DNA of 64,000 nucleotides from Allolobophora icterica (GCA_963556255.1 OY744605.1:42446335-42510334), one strand, 5' to 3'. Positions 38,216-49,657 are shown, counted from the first letter of the stretch. A program made the numbers and translations. The notes: a model not told the origin generated them from the sequence alone.

Positions 38216-38890
38216 CATTGCTAGGCCCCTATGTAGGCTATGGTCCATGTTTAACATGCAGTGCCAATTAGATACTCGTTACCTTTGCGCTGATAACTAA
38301 CGTATGTCCACTGCACTTTAATGACTTTATTAATTTGTTGTTTCTGAGTTCTGACTTAATGTTGCACGTGCCGCATTGCTCTTCTCATCCTCATACTGTC
38401 ACACGTGCACGTGACTGTGTAGCAAGCAATTAGCAGGTAAGTAAGTAGGTAGGTAAGAAAGTGATGAACAGAACAGTGAACCGAATTTGGTAGGGAGTGA
38501 CGATTAGGCTGCATTCCCTGCAATGCACCACAGGGATAAATAATTATTTCCTCTCATCCTAGCTTCTGTACACATAGGCAGAATCAGGATCGATATCCCA
38601 CGGAAGAAAATTGGTGTGAAGAGTTTAAAAGTATTGGGTGTTGTCTGAAGACAGAGGGCGCATAATTCCTCGGGAAAGGGAAGAATAAGAATGTAATTAG
38701 GGTTGCGCCTAAGAATAAGCTGGTCCACGTGACTTGTAGTAGTACAAACGGGGGCCGACTGGGCCAATTAGGTTAATTAGTAGGTAATTAATTAACAGGT
38801 AATTAATTAATTAATAATAAACAGTGGAAATGGCCATCACATGCTTCGTTCAGGAGCAGCACCAGCAGCATCGTTTCTGTATTCTACTTA
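38216..38890. other. intergenic DNA
   Basis: No gene is recognised. Short TAATTAAT repeats lie near 38770-38815 and GTAGGTAGGTAAG sequence near 38440-38460. Confidence 0.5.
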
Positions 38891-38894
38891 TAGC

Positions 38895-39165
38895 GGAGTC
38901 ATTCATTGATTAAAAAATGTATATATTGGTGAATATTCGTGAATATTGGTGAATAATGCATCCTAACTCCAGCCCATGCAAATAGGTAAGTTTCAAATGT
39001 CTATAAAACGTAAGGAATATAATATAAAAAATCTCTGACCTTGCTGAGATTTGAACCTCGAACCTCTCGATCAACAGTCCAGCACGCTAACCACTAGACC
39101 ACTGAGCACCATATACTCGCATTGATAAATATCTGATCTAATTCAGGCAGGCAAACGTAGCCGCC
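38895..39165 (-). repeat. complete tRNA-derived SINE
   Basis: The minus strand shows a tRNA-like head (about 39110-39040; A box GTGGTCTAGTGGTTAGCGTG, B box GAGGTTCGAGGTTCAAATCTC, with an Asn-like CTGTTGA anticodon loop). A body with CTTACCTATTTGCATGGGCT follows, and a tail ends AATCAATGAATGAC near 38895. It serves as the reference for the rearranged copy at 47.33-47.60 kb. Confidence 0.75.
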
Positions 39166-39390
39166 TATAAATATTTTGGTTGAATGCCTGGTTGAATTAA
39201 TGAAAATAATGGATGCATTGGATGGGACGACTTCATTATATTAAAAATCGTTCACGCGAAGGCGTTCTAACGCATGGATAAGTCCGATTTTATTCATTGC
39301 GATTGCAACATATCGATGGTCAGATGGCGCCTTTAGCAACTGCCCAACTACACGCTGGTAACGCAGCCAAATTTTCGCGCCCTTATCGGC

Positions 39391-39557
39391 ACAGGTCGGG
39401 CCTTGGGGGCAGCTTCCGAATTTCACAAAATTTTACCTGGTGATACCTGGCACCTAACGGAGTCTAACGCGCCTATTCCCGACTTCGGGAAATGATCCGA
39501 AATTTTTTTACAATTTTTTAAAATTCTATAAAACGCAATGGAAAACAGTGGAAGATC
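39391..39557 (+). repeat. Polinton 1 left terminal inverted repeat
   Basis: It begins ACAGGTCGGGCCTTGGGGGC and reads almost identically to the reverse complement of 46704-46872. The match decays beyond GGAAGATC. Confidence 0.9.
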
Positions 39558-39761
39558 GCGTGGGTGAGTGTATGAAATGTGGTTATTTCGCTAAATATTT
39601 CAGAGCTCGAAGAGGTGGGTTAATTCGCGAATTTAATAAAGAATGGAAACGTCTATCATCTATATCAATAGACTAGATAATAAAAATTTACATTTAAAGA
39701 AATGATAAACTTATTATATTAAAGAAAAGTTTGCCACATTAGTATAAAATAATTTTTAACT

Positions 39762-41235
39762 ATGGCATTGTCAACGAATGAAAAAATTGAACAATTGCTG
39801 AATGAGTTTACCGGGCCACCAGCTCTTCGGGCTGTTCTACAGAATATCTTAGACGAACCTATCCAAGATGCAGTCAAAAGGCGCTTACTACAGCCACTGC
39901 TTCCAAAGCCAATTCCTCCAGTGCGCAAGCGCAGAGGGGCAAAACGCAAGGCCCTTCTGGCAGAATTTGACCCACTCCTAATTAAGAAGGATAGAGGTGG
40001 GCCACCACCCTTTCTAGTACACAAACAGCTCGCCAATCAGCTTCTGAGAGACTTTCGTGCAGAAGTACCTCTTAACCACAGCCTGGAAGGAGATGCGTTG
40101 GCTTTCTTGAGTGCAATGGAGAAAAACATTGAGTCGCAGCTAAACGAAGAGCTCTTGAAAAATGGCGGTTTGAAATACTCGCAAGTGTTGACTGTTGATT
40201 TGGAAAAGTTGGCACCGACCCTTGACAATGTGTACGATGGCAACGCGGCTCCCGGTATTATTACCACTACGACCTACTTTCGAAGCAAAGCAGTACCAAT
40301 TACCAATGCGGGTAAAATCCAAGGGGTTATACGGAAGGCCAAGGCCGAAGTACTACAACTGCTCGAAGAGTACACAAATGAGGGGTCGGGGTGGAGGGTG
40401 AGGCGGGTCGTGGCGCTAGACCTAAGTTTTGCAACATATAAGCCCTTCCGAGGCAAGAGCTATTTTCCCACACCAAAGTATATACCCCCTCGCACGGTTA
40501 TTAATGTAAAGAATAAAGATAACCGATGCTTCGAGTGGGCCATATTAAGCGCCATGTATCCAGTAGGTCATGGGCAAAATCCGGATCGTCCAACTAAGTA
40601 TCAGGCCCACCTTCAGGAGCTAAACTTTGACGGTATAGAATTTCCAGTGAAGGTCACTGATATTGGTAAGTTCGAACGTCAGAACCCTATGGTATCCGTA
40701 TCAGTCATCGGTTGGAATGAAGGGCTGTATCCAATCCATGTCTCAACCGAGACTAGAGTTCACAATATTGATCTTCTACTGTTGGCCAGCGATGCAAACG
40801 CAAACGCAAATGAAATTCATTTGCAGGCTCATTTGCGGAATTATCACTATGTCTGGATCAAGGACTTGGCCCGAATGCTGTACAAAAACAGCGATCATAA
40901 AGAGCGAAAGCACCCATGTCGTCGCTGCCTACACATATTTGGTAGACAAGACTTGCTGGATGCTCATACCAAAGATTGCCAGGGCATCAGTAAAAAGCCT
41001 CAGCGGATTGAGATGCCAAAAGAGGATGAAAATACCCTCAAATTCCAGAACCATTGCAAACAGATGCGAGTCCCGTACATCATCTATGCCGACTTCGAGG
41101 CTCTAAACATGCCAATCGAAGGTGCAGCCATGAACCCTAACGAGAGCAATACAAGACAGATAGCTGAGCAGAAACCATGCAGCTTCTGTTATAAGTTTTA
41201 TAGTGGTTCGATGCGACGGCCGCACGAAGAAACCA
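39762..41235 (+). pseudogene. Polinton 1 DNA polymerase B, N-terminal part (frameshifted)
   Basis: This is the N-terminal half of a protein-primed family B DNA polymerase that would replicate the element. About 490 codons are open from the ATG at 39762. They include a C2H2-like finger (CRRCLHIFGRQDLLDAHTKDC) and exonuclease motif I (YADFEAL, about residue 441). The reading frame then moves between about 41200 and 41235, after which polymerase-like sequence continues in the next frame. The residues after the break in this frame are not polymerase-like. The protein differs clearly from the polymerase at 57.6 kb, so the two elements belong to different Polinton lineages. Confidence 0.85.
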
Positions 41236-42395
41236 GTTTTATATCGTGGAGAGAACGCCGTGCCAGAGTTCCTGCAACGACTACAAGGCGAGTTGGCCTC
41301 TATCAAACAAAGGCTGGCCTCCCCAGCTAAAATGATTATGTCAGCAGTTGATCGCCAATCATTCCGCGAGGCTACTGAATGTCATATCTGCGGAGAAGCG
41401 CTCGAAGAGGATAGAGTTCGCGACCACTGTCACATTACCGGTAAGTACCGAGGTGCCGCTCACAACGCCTGCAACCTCAAACTTCGAATATATCCAGATA
41501 AGTGTAAGGTACCAGTGGTCTTCCACAATCTACGAGGCTATGACAGTCACCTCATCATGCAAGCGATAGGTAGCTGTGAGGCCGTACAGGATGAGGAAAC
41601 TGAAATTAACTGCATCCCAAACAATATGGAGAAATACATGACATTCAACATAGGACAACTACAGTTCATTGATAGTCTCCAGTTTCTAAACAGCTCGTTG
41701 GATAAATTATCAGGAAACCTATCACTGGAAGATCTGAAAGTCACAACGGCGTATATAAACGAAAAAAATCATAATGATAGGACAAAACTAGATCTTTTGA
41801 GGCGAAAGGGCGTATATTGTTACGAGCACATTGACAATTACAACCGCTTCGAAGAAGATCGACTTCCACCCAAAGAAGCGTTCTACAGCAAGCTCACACG
41901 AGAGAACATTTCTGATGAGGATTATGAACACGCCCAACGAGTATGGAACGAGTTTGATTGTAAAACTCTGGGCGACTATCACGACTTATATCTCCGAACG
42001 GATGTACTTCTACTAGCCGATGTATTCGAGACCTTCAGATCCACTTCGATGAAGCACTACAGTCTGGACCCGGCAAACTACTTCTCCTTACCAGGAATGG
42101 CCTGGGACGCTTTGTTGAAAAAGACGAAAATCGAGCTCGAACTTCTCACCGATATAGATATGCATTTGTTCGTAGAGAAAGGTCTTCGAGGTGGAATCTC
42201 GATGGTATCTAAGCGCTTCGCAAAAGCCAACAACCCACTATGTCCAGATTACGATACCACGAAGCCAGAAAACTGGATCATGTATCTCGACGCTAATAAC
42301 CTCTACGGCTGGGCGATGCAACAGCCACTGCCGGTTGGAGGATTCAGCTGGGAAAGTCCAACTCTCGAAGTGTTGGAAACTCCAGACGACATAGA
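41206..42395 (+). pseudogene. Polinton 1 DNA polymerase B, middle part, ends after palm motif A
   Basis: This frame continues the polymerase. It has an HNH/endonuclease VII-like cysteine-histidine block (ECHICGEAL...RDHCH...GAAHNACN), exonuclease motif II (HNLRGYDSHL), exonuclease motif III (YHDLYLRTDVLLLADVFE) and palm motif A (YLDANNLYGWAM). At about 42395 the polymerase stops and protease sequence begins in the same open frame. Motif B (NNSVFGKT in the intact copy) and motif C (DTDS) are absent, so it could not polymerise DNA even without the frameshift upstream. Confidence 0.85.
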
Positions 42396-42735
42396 GAAAG
42401 TTGCCAGGGCTCTGCCGCATTTCCGCGGTGTTTTCATGCGGGATGGTCTGCCCTCCGTGGCTCGTGAGAAGGAGTGTGGAGTTGTTAATTTAGATTCCGG
42501 TTCTGGTGATGGTACTCACTGGGTCGCCTATTGGATAGATGGACCTACAGCCGTCTATTTTGACAGTTATGGGCTGGATCCGCCTCTCGAAATTTCTCGA
42601 TATTTAAAAAATCCTATAAGAACTCAGACATTTCAGCTGCAAGGCCCCGATGATGTGGTTTGTGGTCATCTCTGTCTTCTCGTGCTGAGAGAGCTCGCTG
42701 CTGGAAAGAATTTTGAAGATATCGTTCTTGAATTA
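42396..42735 (+). pseudogene. Polinton 1 adenain-like protease, N-truncated and fused to polymerase
   Basis: The segment from about FRGVFMRDGLPS onward matches the protease of element 2: catalytic histidine (GDGTHWVAYW), aspartate (YFDSYGLDPP), and the glutamine/cysteine pair (LQGPDDVVCGHLC). The first ~35 residues of the protease are missing, which fits one deletion running from within the polymerase gene into the protease gene. The natural C-terminus is also lost at 42735, where LINE sequence begins. The triad survives, but the fold is probably incomplete. Confidence 0.8.
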
Positions 42736-43215
42736 TTAAGGATAACATAGTGAAACATTTGAAGGAGCATGATATTATAAAGGGCAGTCAACATGGATTT
42801 ACCAAAGGTCGTTCGTGTTTGATAAATCTGTTGGAGTTCTTTGACGAGGTCTATGAGAGGATTGATGAGGGAAAACCTGTAGATGTAATTTACTTAGATT
42901 TTGCCAAAGCATTTGACAAAGTACCTCAAGTAAGGCTGGCCAAAAAGTTACAAGCAGGTGGGATTAGAGGGCAGGTTCTAAGGTGGATTCAAAGCTGGTT
43001 ATCAGGTAGAAGACAAAAGGTGGGCATAGGTGATAAACATTCTGGCTGGATGACAGTGCTAAGTGGAGTGCCGCAAGGATCAGTGCTTGGGCCACTGCTC
43101 TTCGTACTTTTTATTAATGACATAGGCGATGGGATTTTATCTAGAATTTCTAAGTTTGCGGATGATACAAAACTATGTACAGTGTTTGACTCTAGAAACT
43201 GCAAGGCTTTGCAAG
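42736..43215 (+). pseudogene. LINE reverse-transcriptase fragment (CR1/Jockey-like)
   Basis: An open frame carries reverse-transcriptase motifs: HGFTKGRSCLINLLEFF, VIYLDFAKAFDKVPQ (catalytic Asp), SGVPQGSVLGPLLFVLFIND and FADDTKL (the second catalytic pair, as FADD). Both ends are cut. It starts directly at the broken end of the protease and stops soon after FADD. A fragment lacking both ends is unusual for target-primed insertion, which normally keeps the 3' end. It may have come by end-joining repair or later deletion. Confidence 0.85.
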
Positions 43216-43239
43216 CACTGCGTCAACAGCAGCCTTCTT

Positions 43240-44500
43240 TGTTGTGTGAGTGAGAACAGCTTTCATATTTGCCTCGAGCACTTGGAGAAGAAAGTGCTTT
43301 TCTTCTTCATCATTGGTGGTGTAGTAGAATTCCTCGATCAACTTCACACCCTCTCAGCCGCGTCATTCACCACTCTCAACTGCTGAATTATCTATCTACC
43401 TTGCTTATAATCATTCTCGATCCATTTCTCTGGTTGAAGTGTAAAAAAATCACTCATCTTCAGGTGTGACAGTAGTGTCAGTGCTCACTGGGTTGTAAAA
43501 TCACCCAGAAAACCCTCCTTCAGTACCTTAGCATTACTTCTCACCTCCTTTCAACAGGCTTTGCAGTCATTCTGTCGACAATCTTCATTTTATCTCTTAC
43601 AGGAAGTTGGTCTTGCAGTCATTCTGTCATTCTGTCGACAATCTTCATTTTATCTGTTACGGGATGTTGGTTTGAGAACATTGCCAGACCTACAGCCTCA
43701 TCTGAAAGGTACCACAAGTGGTTTTCTAGGACCTTCCTGGCAGCAACGCTAACCTAACAGTCAATAGACTCATATTGTCCTAGACCACTCCAAAGTGACA
43801 GATCTTGTTCTGGAGCTTCAGCAGCAAGTGGGTCTTTGTCCAAGCCTTTGCTTAAAACAGGGCACCAAACTTTAAAAAATCAATGAATCTGAGTTTCTTC
43901 ATTCAATAGATCAGGTTGATCGCGAAAACTGTAGATTTTGATTGCATACAGTAACGTTGCCATCCAATGTGCATGGTGAATTGGCCCAGGGCTCTCCAGT
44001 GAATTATTGAAGACTGACTTCAAAGGACAACCACTGTCAGCTCAATGAGCTCTTGGTAGTACTGTTGTCTCTGATCTCTGAATCTGACTTTCTTTCAGCA
44101 AACTCCTTGAGAAAACTGACGCTGTTTCATGGGGAGCTGAATATGACTTCCAGTCCTCGGAAGTTGACACACCTTCCCAGCAGCTTTAAATATTTTGAAG
44201 ATTGGAATTTATGGAGAACAGGTGGACTGCAGCACAAGGTGAATACTTCGGCTAAAATCAATTCCATTACATGATGACGGCAGGCCAACCACAAGAGCTC
44301 TCAGCTTATTTGTCTTCCAGCAGAACACACAATCCGTTGAAATGCCCAGTGTTGACAGACATTGTATCAAAGCTCAAGGCTTGAACCTTGTCAACTGTGA
44401 GCTTTCACAACTTCAGAAGAATATGAACGACCATGAATTCATTGCATCCTGTCCCAAAGGCTAATTTGGGCACAAAGAGGAGCTTATTCACACCATCACC
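43240..44500 (-). pseudogene. decayed minus-strand gene of unknown, transposon-associated type
   Basis: The minus strand gives discontinuous peptides such as LENHLWYLSDEAVGLAMFSN (about 43700) and VKLIEEFYYTTNDEEEKHFL (about 43330-43270). I recall similar blocks in large uncharacterised families of invertebrate proteins often linked to mobile DNA, but cannot name a domain. Many stops and shifts, and an internal duplication (43561-43675), show it is dead. It lies within the inverted repeats of Polinton 1, but whether it was an original cargo gene is uncertain. Confidence 0.4.
43561..43675. repeat. tandem duplication inside the decayed gene
   Basis: Two near-copies of a ~55-60-bp unit containing GTCGACAATCTTCATTTTAT, with CATTCTGT repeated again in the second copy. 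Confidence 0.85.
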
Positions 44501-46703
44501 GGAAGCCAGCACTGAGAGGGTGGCCTGGTTTCTAGCCTGAACTTTATTTTTTTGGACCACACTAATTTAGAGCTGTTCAATCCAATCTCAAAAGTGTATA
44601 TAGTCTTGGTGGGATTATGTACTTTTGTTATTGGTGATACCAAATATACACAAAAATTCATCTGAAAATCCTTTACAACAACATTCATAGGGCCCACAGC
44701 TTGCCACTCAAGGCAGTCTGTGGACTAGCGGTAGGCACTATCATCTGAACTGTGTGACAATGTGACTTGTTGACAGCATTCAAATGGACATTGGATAATG
44801 GACACTGGACAGTCAGTTAAACACTAATTTCAACTGCCCTATAGAATCCTAACATTAAAATAGAAAACTGTTATTGCAAGCTCATTGCTCGTTGACTGGC
44901 CGCCTCTGCCCACCATATCGCAGTATCTATAGTGTAGTAAGTTTATTAAAACTTTGACGGCATTGAGCGTCCTGTAATCCTGTAGTCAAACCTTTTTAAT
45001 ATTTTGTACTATGGGTTTCTTGTACCAGATGTACAAATAAACAACATGCCTTTGATATATTTCAATCTTCATTTTTTGGACCGCCCTATTGTTGCTATTA
45101 CTTTTTCCACCACGAGTATTGTTGATGTGATTATTAAGTATGCTGTTAATAGCTTTGCAACAATCATTAACTTTTATCGATTAAGTGCTGTTGGTCATAA
45201 TACTTATGTAAGCTTATTGTTTTTACCTGGCTACTGCACTGTTCTTGGAAGCTGAAAATGGTGTCGTACTATCTTAAATGTAATGCAGACTAATTTTTTA
45301 TAGGTGTTTCATCTTTCTGTTTGTTGTTACTTCCATGTTGCTGGTATACACATCCAAAGTATTGCTTGTGACATACCGATTTATGTATTACTTGTACCTA
45401 ATTTTAGTTATCACTTGTGGTATACAGGTTTAAGTATTACTTGTATTAAACTTTAATTATCACTTGTGACATACCAATTTTGTAGTACTTGTATATTAGT
45501 TATCACTTGCAGTATGCTTGTACTAAATTAAATACTTTATTAAATTAAATACTAAATAAGATACTTGTATTGCATTTGGTCATCATTTGTGATAACCATT
45601 ACTTGTGTTGCATTTGCTAAGACACAGAAGTGCAATAAAGAATGATTTTATTCTTATGTTCAGATTCTGGTACTGGAGTAGAGCCTTAATTTTGTTTAAT
45701 GTTATGCTGTCGTGTTTAGTACTTCTCTGTGACACGTATTGGATCTTCTGGAAGAAGTGTAGATGCACCTGAACTGCACTTTTGCTGTAAGATTGCAATC
45801 CACAGACTGCTTGATGAGGTTGTGTTTGTGTAAGACAGTAAGAGGTGGATATTCCTGACTTGTCAAACTTGTTTGCAATACAGGAATTTAGGCATGGTTT
45901 TCCTTAATCCTAGTCACATGCTGATGTGGTAGTTTACCCGGTGATATATCACCCCTCTACTTCCAAAGTCCCTTATAAATAGAACCCAAATTACTCAAAA
46001 AGGTAATTACTATTTCAGATAATCATAGTTATTTACATACAGTATGAAATAAATAATTTTGTTAAATATAAACAATACAATTATTATCTGGTTATTTCAC
46101 CTTATCAATTCTCATGGTCCCTTTACAATTGTAAACTCTAAATTTATAAAGCTCCACTTCAAAGCTAGGCACAGAGCCACAGCTTGATTTGTCCTGTGGA
46201 GATCCAAGTCCGGTTGACTAGATCCGTCTTATAGAGGCCTCATGAAGTTTGCCATATCTCTTCCTTCATCCGTGACAACCAGTCCCGGAGTTTTGGTGTC
46301 CTGGGCACCTCCAGCTGTAACTGCTTACCTCAGGCTCTTAGGGTTGACCTCCTCACCCTCCCTCCTGCCCAGTTCCGCAAGCATTTGAAAGCCTTTAACT
46401 ACACTGGCGCTATATTAGTTCTTGATTATAATTACAATTGCCAGAGGCCAGACAAGGGAGGCAAAGCTGCTGCAAAAGCGGGTTTCGGTTAAGGACAAGA
46501 AATAGGCAGAACAATAAAGCTTGGAAGGGGCCAAATATCGAACAATAAACAAGACAATGATTATCTGCTATATTAAAGTTTTCATGACGTTGTGTGAGCA
46601 CTGCGCTATAATAATTCTTTCTAAATAATATGGCGCCGTGGTTCCATCACGTGACTTCCGCTAAACGCGTAAACATCACTGATGTAGAGATCACTGGTAA
46701 ACA
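44500..46703. other. Polinton 1 interior without recognisable genes
   Basis: AT-rich sequence with imperfect repeats of 'tatcacttgtg(a)cataccaa' between 45360 and 45600. I see no integrase, ATPase or capsid remnant by eye. Confidence 0.5.
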
Positions 46704-46872
46704 GATCTTTCACTGGTTTTCCATTGCGTTTTATAGAATTTTAAAAAAATTGTAAAAAAATTTCGGATCATTTCCCGAAGTCGGGAATAGGCGCGTTAGA
46801 CTCCTTTAGGTGCCAGGTATCACCAGGTAAAATTTTGTGAAATTCGGAAGCTGCCCCCAAGGCCCGACCTGT
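46704..46872 (-). repeat. Polinton 1 right terminal inverted repeat
   Basis: It is the reverse complement of 39391-39557 with only a few differences (for example CCTTTAGG for CCGTTAGG). It ends GGCCCGACCTGT at 46872. Confidence 0.9.
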
Positions 46873-47330
46873 CCCCCTTTATCACGCCTCGTGGCATGAA
46901 TTCTTGTCGTTGAATCATTGTTACTCGAAATGTTATTAAAAACACCGGCGATATGGACAAAACTGAGACGAACTTAAAGGCGATTTGCGATGTGTTGCGT
47001 ACGCCTAAAGCAGCGAAAAGAAAGATTGTTACAGGTAAGATTGTTAAAAGACTAATGTAGGCCCTATTGGTAGCCTAAATTACTGCCTTCTCGGTCAAAA
47101 TAAATAAACACGGTGGATTCGAATCCGCAGCCTTCGCTCACAACTCACAAGGCACCGACATACAACAATACACCACGAATGTCATCGGTATGCTTCATTG
47201 TGTTATGCAATAGTAGGTGCAGTTTGACGATATTGTGTAATAACAAAGATCATTAGCGTCGCCCTCTTTCTACACGGCAGATCTTTGTACTCGCCAGGTG
47301 GCGGTACAACAGTGTACTCCTTAGAGCGGA
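46873..47330. other. spacer between Polinton 1 and the SINE; possible short exon
   Basis: An ATG at 46953 with a purine-lacking context (gcgatATGG) opens 28 codons of basic sequence that run into GTAAGA at about 47035, which could be a first exon with a donor site. There is no partner exon or known domain, so this is only a suggestion. Confidence 0.25.
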
Positions 47331-47605
47331 GTCATTCATTCATAAAAAAATTTATATAGCGTGTCGCGACCAAATAATGCATCCCAACTCCAGCCTAGGC
47401 AAATAGGTAAGTTTTCAAATGTCTATGAAACGTAAAGAGATATAATATAAGATATGCTGTTACGTTTACCTGAATGAGATCGGATATTTATCAATGCGAG
47501 TATATGGTGCTCAGTGGTCTAGTGGTTAGTGTGCTGGACTGTTGATTGAGAGGTTCGAGGTTCAAATCTCAGCCAGGTCAGAAAATTTTCATATAATATC
47601 TACGT
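47325..47605. repeat. tRNA-SINE with inverted 5' segment
   Basis: Positions 47331-47457 match the body and tail of the SINE at 38.9 kb in the same (minus) orientation. The tRNA-like head with its upstream leader (47459-47605; A box GTGGTCTAGTGGTTAGTGTG) is in the opposite orientation. A head-inverted copy is what twin priming during LINE-driven retroposition produces. Confidence 0.7.
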
Positions 47606-47639
47606 GTGTGTATTGCCTTGTTGTGTCAGGGGGTCGTCT

Positions 47640-49335
47640 ACAGAAACCGCACGTTGATGCCTGCGTGTAACAGGGGTCGTCTAAAAACGGTAAAATAAAT
47701 TCCGGTTTCTTTGAAAGTAACCTAACTCGATGACTGCTTGTCGTCCCGGGGTCGCCTCAAAATCGGCAAATATATTCCGGTTACATCAGAAGTAACCGCA
47801 TGTTGATGCCTATTGGAGGGGTCGTCTACAAATCGGCAAATTTATTCCGGTTTCATTCGAAGTAACCGCACGTTGATGCCTATTGCAGGGGTCGTCTAGA
47901 AATCGCCAACTCTGTTACGTTTACATCAGAAGTAACCGCACTGTTACGGTTTCATTAGAAGTAACCGCACGTTGATGTCTGTTGGAGGGGTCGTCTACAA
48001 ATCGGCAAATTTATTCCGGTTACATCAGAAGTAACCGCACGTTGATGCCTATTGCAGGGGTCGTCTAGAAATCGCCAATTCTCTTACGGTTACATCAGAA
48101 GTAACCGCATGTTGATGCCTATTGCAGGGGTTGTCTACAAATCGGCAAATTTAATTCCGGTTTCATTCGAAGTAACCGCACGTTGATGCCTATTGCAGGG
48201 GTCGTCTAGAAATCGCCAATTCTCTTACGGTTACATCAGAAGTAACCGCACGTTGATGCCTATTGCAGGGGTCGTCTACAAATCGGCAAATATATTCCGG
48301 TTTCATTCGAAGTAACCGCACGTTGATGCCTATTGCAGGGGTCGTCTAGAAATCGCCAATTCTGTTACGGTTACATCAGAAGTAACCGCACGTTGATGCC
48401 TATTGCAGGGGTCGTCTAGAAATCGCCAATTCTCTTACGGTTACATCAGAAGTAACCGCATGTTGATGCCTATTGGAGGGGTCGTCTACAAATCGGCAAA
48501 TATATTCCGGTTTCATTCGAAGTAACCGCACGTTGATGCCTATTGCAGGGGTCGTCTAGAAATCGCCAATTCTGTTACGGTTACATCAGAAGTAACCGCA
48601 CGTTGATGCCTATTGCAGGGGTCGTCTAGAAATCGCCAACTCTGTTACGTTTACATCAGAAGTAACCGCACGTTGATGCCTATTGCAGGGGTCGTCTAGA
48701 AATCGCCAAATCTCTTACGGTTACATCAGAAGTAACCGCACGTTGATGTCTGTTGGAGGGGTCGTCTACAAATCGGCAAATATATTCCGGTTACATCAGA
48801 AGTAACCGCATGTTGATGCCTATTGCAGGGGTCGTCTAGAAATCGCCAATTCTGTTACGGTTACATCAGAAGTAACCGCACGTTGATGCCTATAGCAGGG
48901 GTCGTTTAGAAATCGCCAATTCTCTTACGGTTACATCAGAAGTAACCGCATGTTGATGCCTGTTGGAGGGGTTGTCTACAAGTCGGCCAATATATTCCGG
49001 TTACATCAGAAGTAACCGCGTGTTGATGCCTATTGCAGGGGTCGTCTAGAAATCGCCAATTCTGTTACAGTTACATCAGAAGTAACCGCACGTTGATGCC
49101 TATTGCAGGGGTCGTTTAGAAATCGCCAATTCCGTTACGGTTACATCAGAAGTAACCGCACGTTGATGCCTATTGCAGGGGTCGTCTACAAATCGCCAAT
49201 TCTGTTACGGTTACATCAGAAGTAACCGCACGTTGATGCCTATTGCAGGGGTCGTCTACAAATCGCCAATCCTGTTACGGTTACATCAGAAGTAACCGCA
49301 CGTTGATGTCTGTTGGAGGGGTCGTCTACCAAACG
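47640..49335. repeat. 70-bp tandem repeat array, about 24 units, each with a hairpin
   Basis: The unit runs AGTAACCGCACGTTGATGCC, then TATTGCAGGGGTCGTCTAGA, then about 30 more bases, and recurs every 70 bp (for example 48242, 48312, 48382, 48452). One shortened unit occurs at about 47932-47960. Each unit boundary carries CGGTTAC-ATCAGAA-GTAACCG, a 7-bp stem with a 7-base loop. Two sub-types differ in the last third (CTACAAATCGGCAAATATATTCC against CTAGAAATCGCC-type). The array ends about 320 bp from the integrase stop codon. Confidence 0.95.
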
Positions 49336-49657
49336 TCGAATCGATTCCGGGTTCATTGAAAGAGACTTACGTGTGCATCAATGACAATGCCTGTCATCAA
49401 TCGACGCTCAGTATCATATTATCATTTTATCCCACCAGCTAATAACTTTATGGGAAAAACATACATTACTAGGACGTTATACGGCATCAAGACTATTTAG
49501 AACATATATATAATGCAAATACCTGTGTGTAGGCCTGTATATAAATATATTTCAGACTTAGATTAGAACTGCCGCGAGTAGCGTACAGATGCATACGGCT
49601 GTAACCAAAAATGCTGATAGCAATTGGCTAAATAAAGAATTTAAATAAATGATTATC
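49336..49657. other. AT-rich spacer downstream of the integrase gene
   Basis: No gene is seen. A short AT run lies near 49504-49515. If element 2 has its left end in this window it should lie here or in the repeat array, but no partner inverted repeat is present to test it. Confidence 0.5.

Larger units (their letters stand above)
39391..46872. mobile_element. decayed Polinton/Maverick element 1
   Basis: Long inverted repeats (about 39391-39557 and 46704-46872) bound 7.5 kb that hold a broken polymerase B, a protease remnant and later retroelement debris. Polintons are normally 15-20 kb and carry integrase, ATPase and capsid genes; none of these is found here, so most of the element has been deleted. 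No 6-bp target duplication matches at the edges (ATCGGC on the left, CCCCCT on the right), so the ends may have been altered or slightly misplaced. Confidence 0.8.

Noticed and set aside
39040..39110. Functional tRNA-Asn gene (minus strand)
   Set aside because: The A and B boxes and an Asn-like anticodon loop are present, but acceptor and anticodon stems do not pair properly, and it is the head of a SINE with a matching second copy.
39385..46878. 6-bp target duplication for Polinton 1
   Set aside because: The six bases outside each terminal repeat (ATCGGC and CCCCCT) do not match, even after shifting the border by two bases.
47640..49335. CRISPR array
   Set aside because: The whole 70-bp unit is repeated with no variable spacers, and the setting is eukaryotic.
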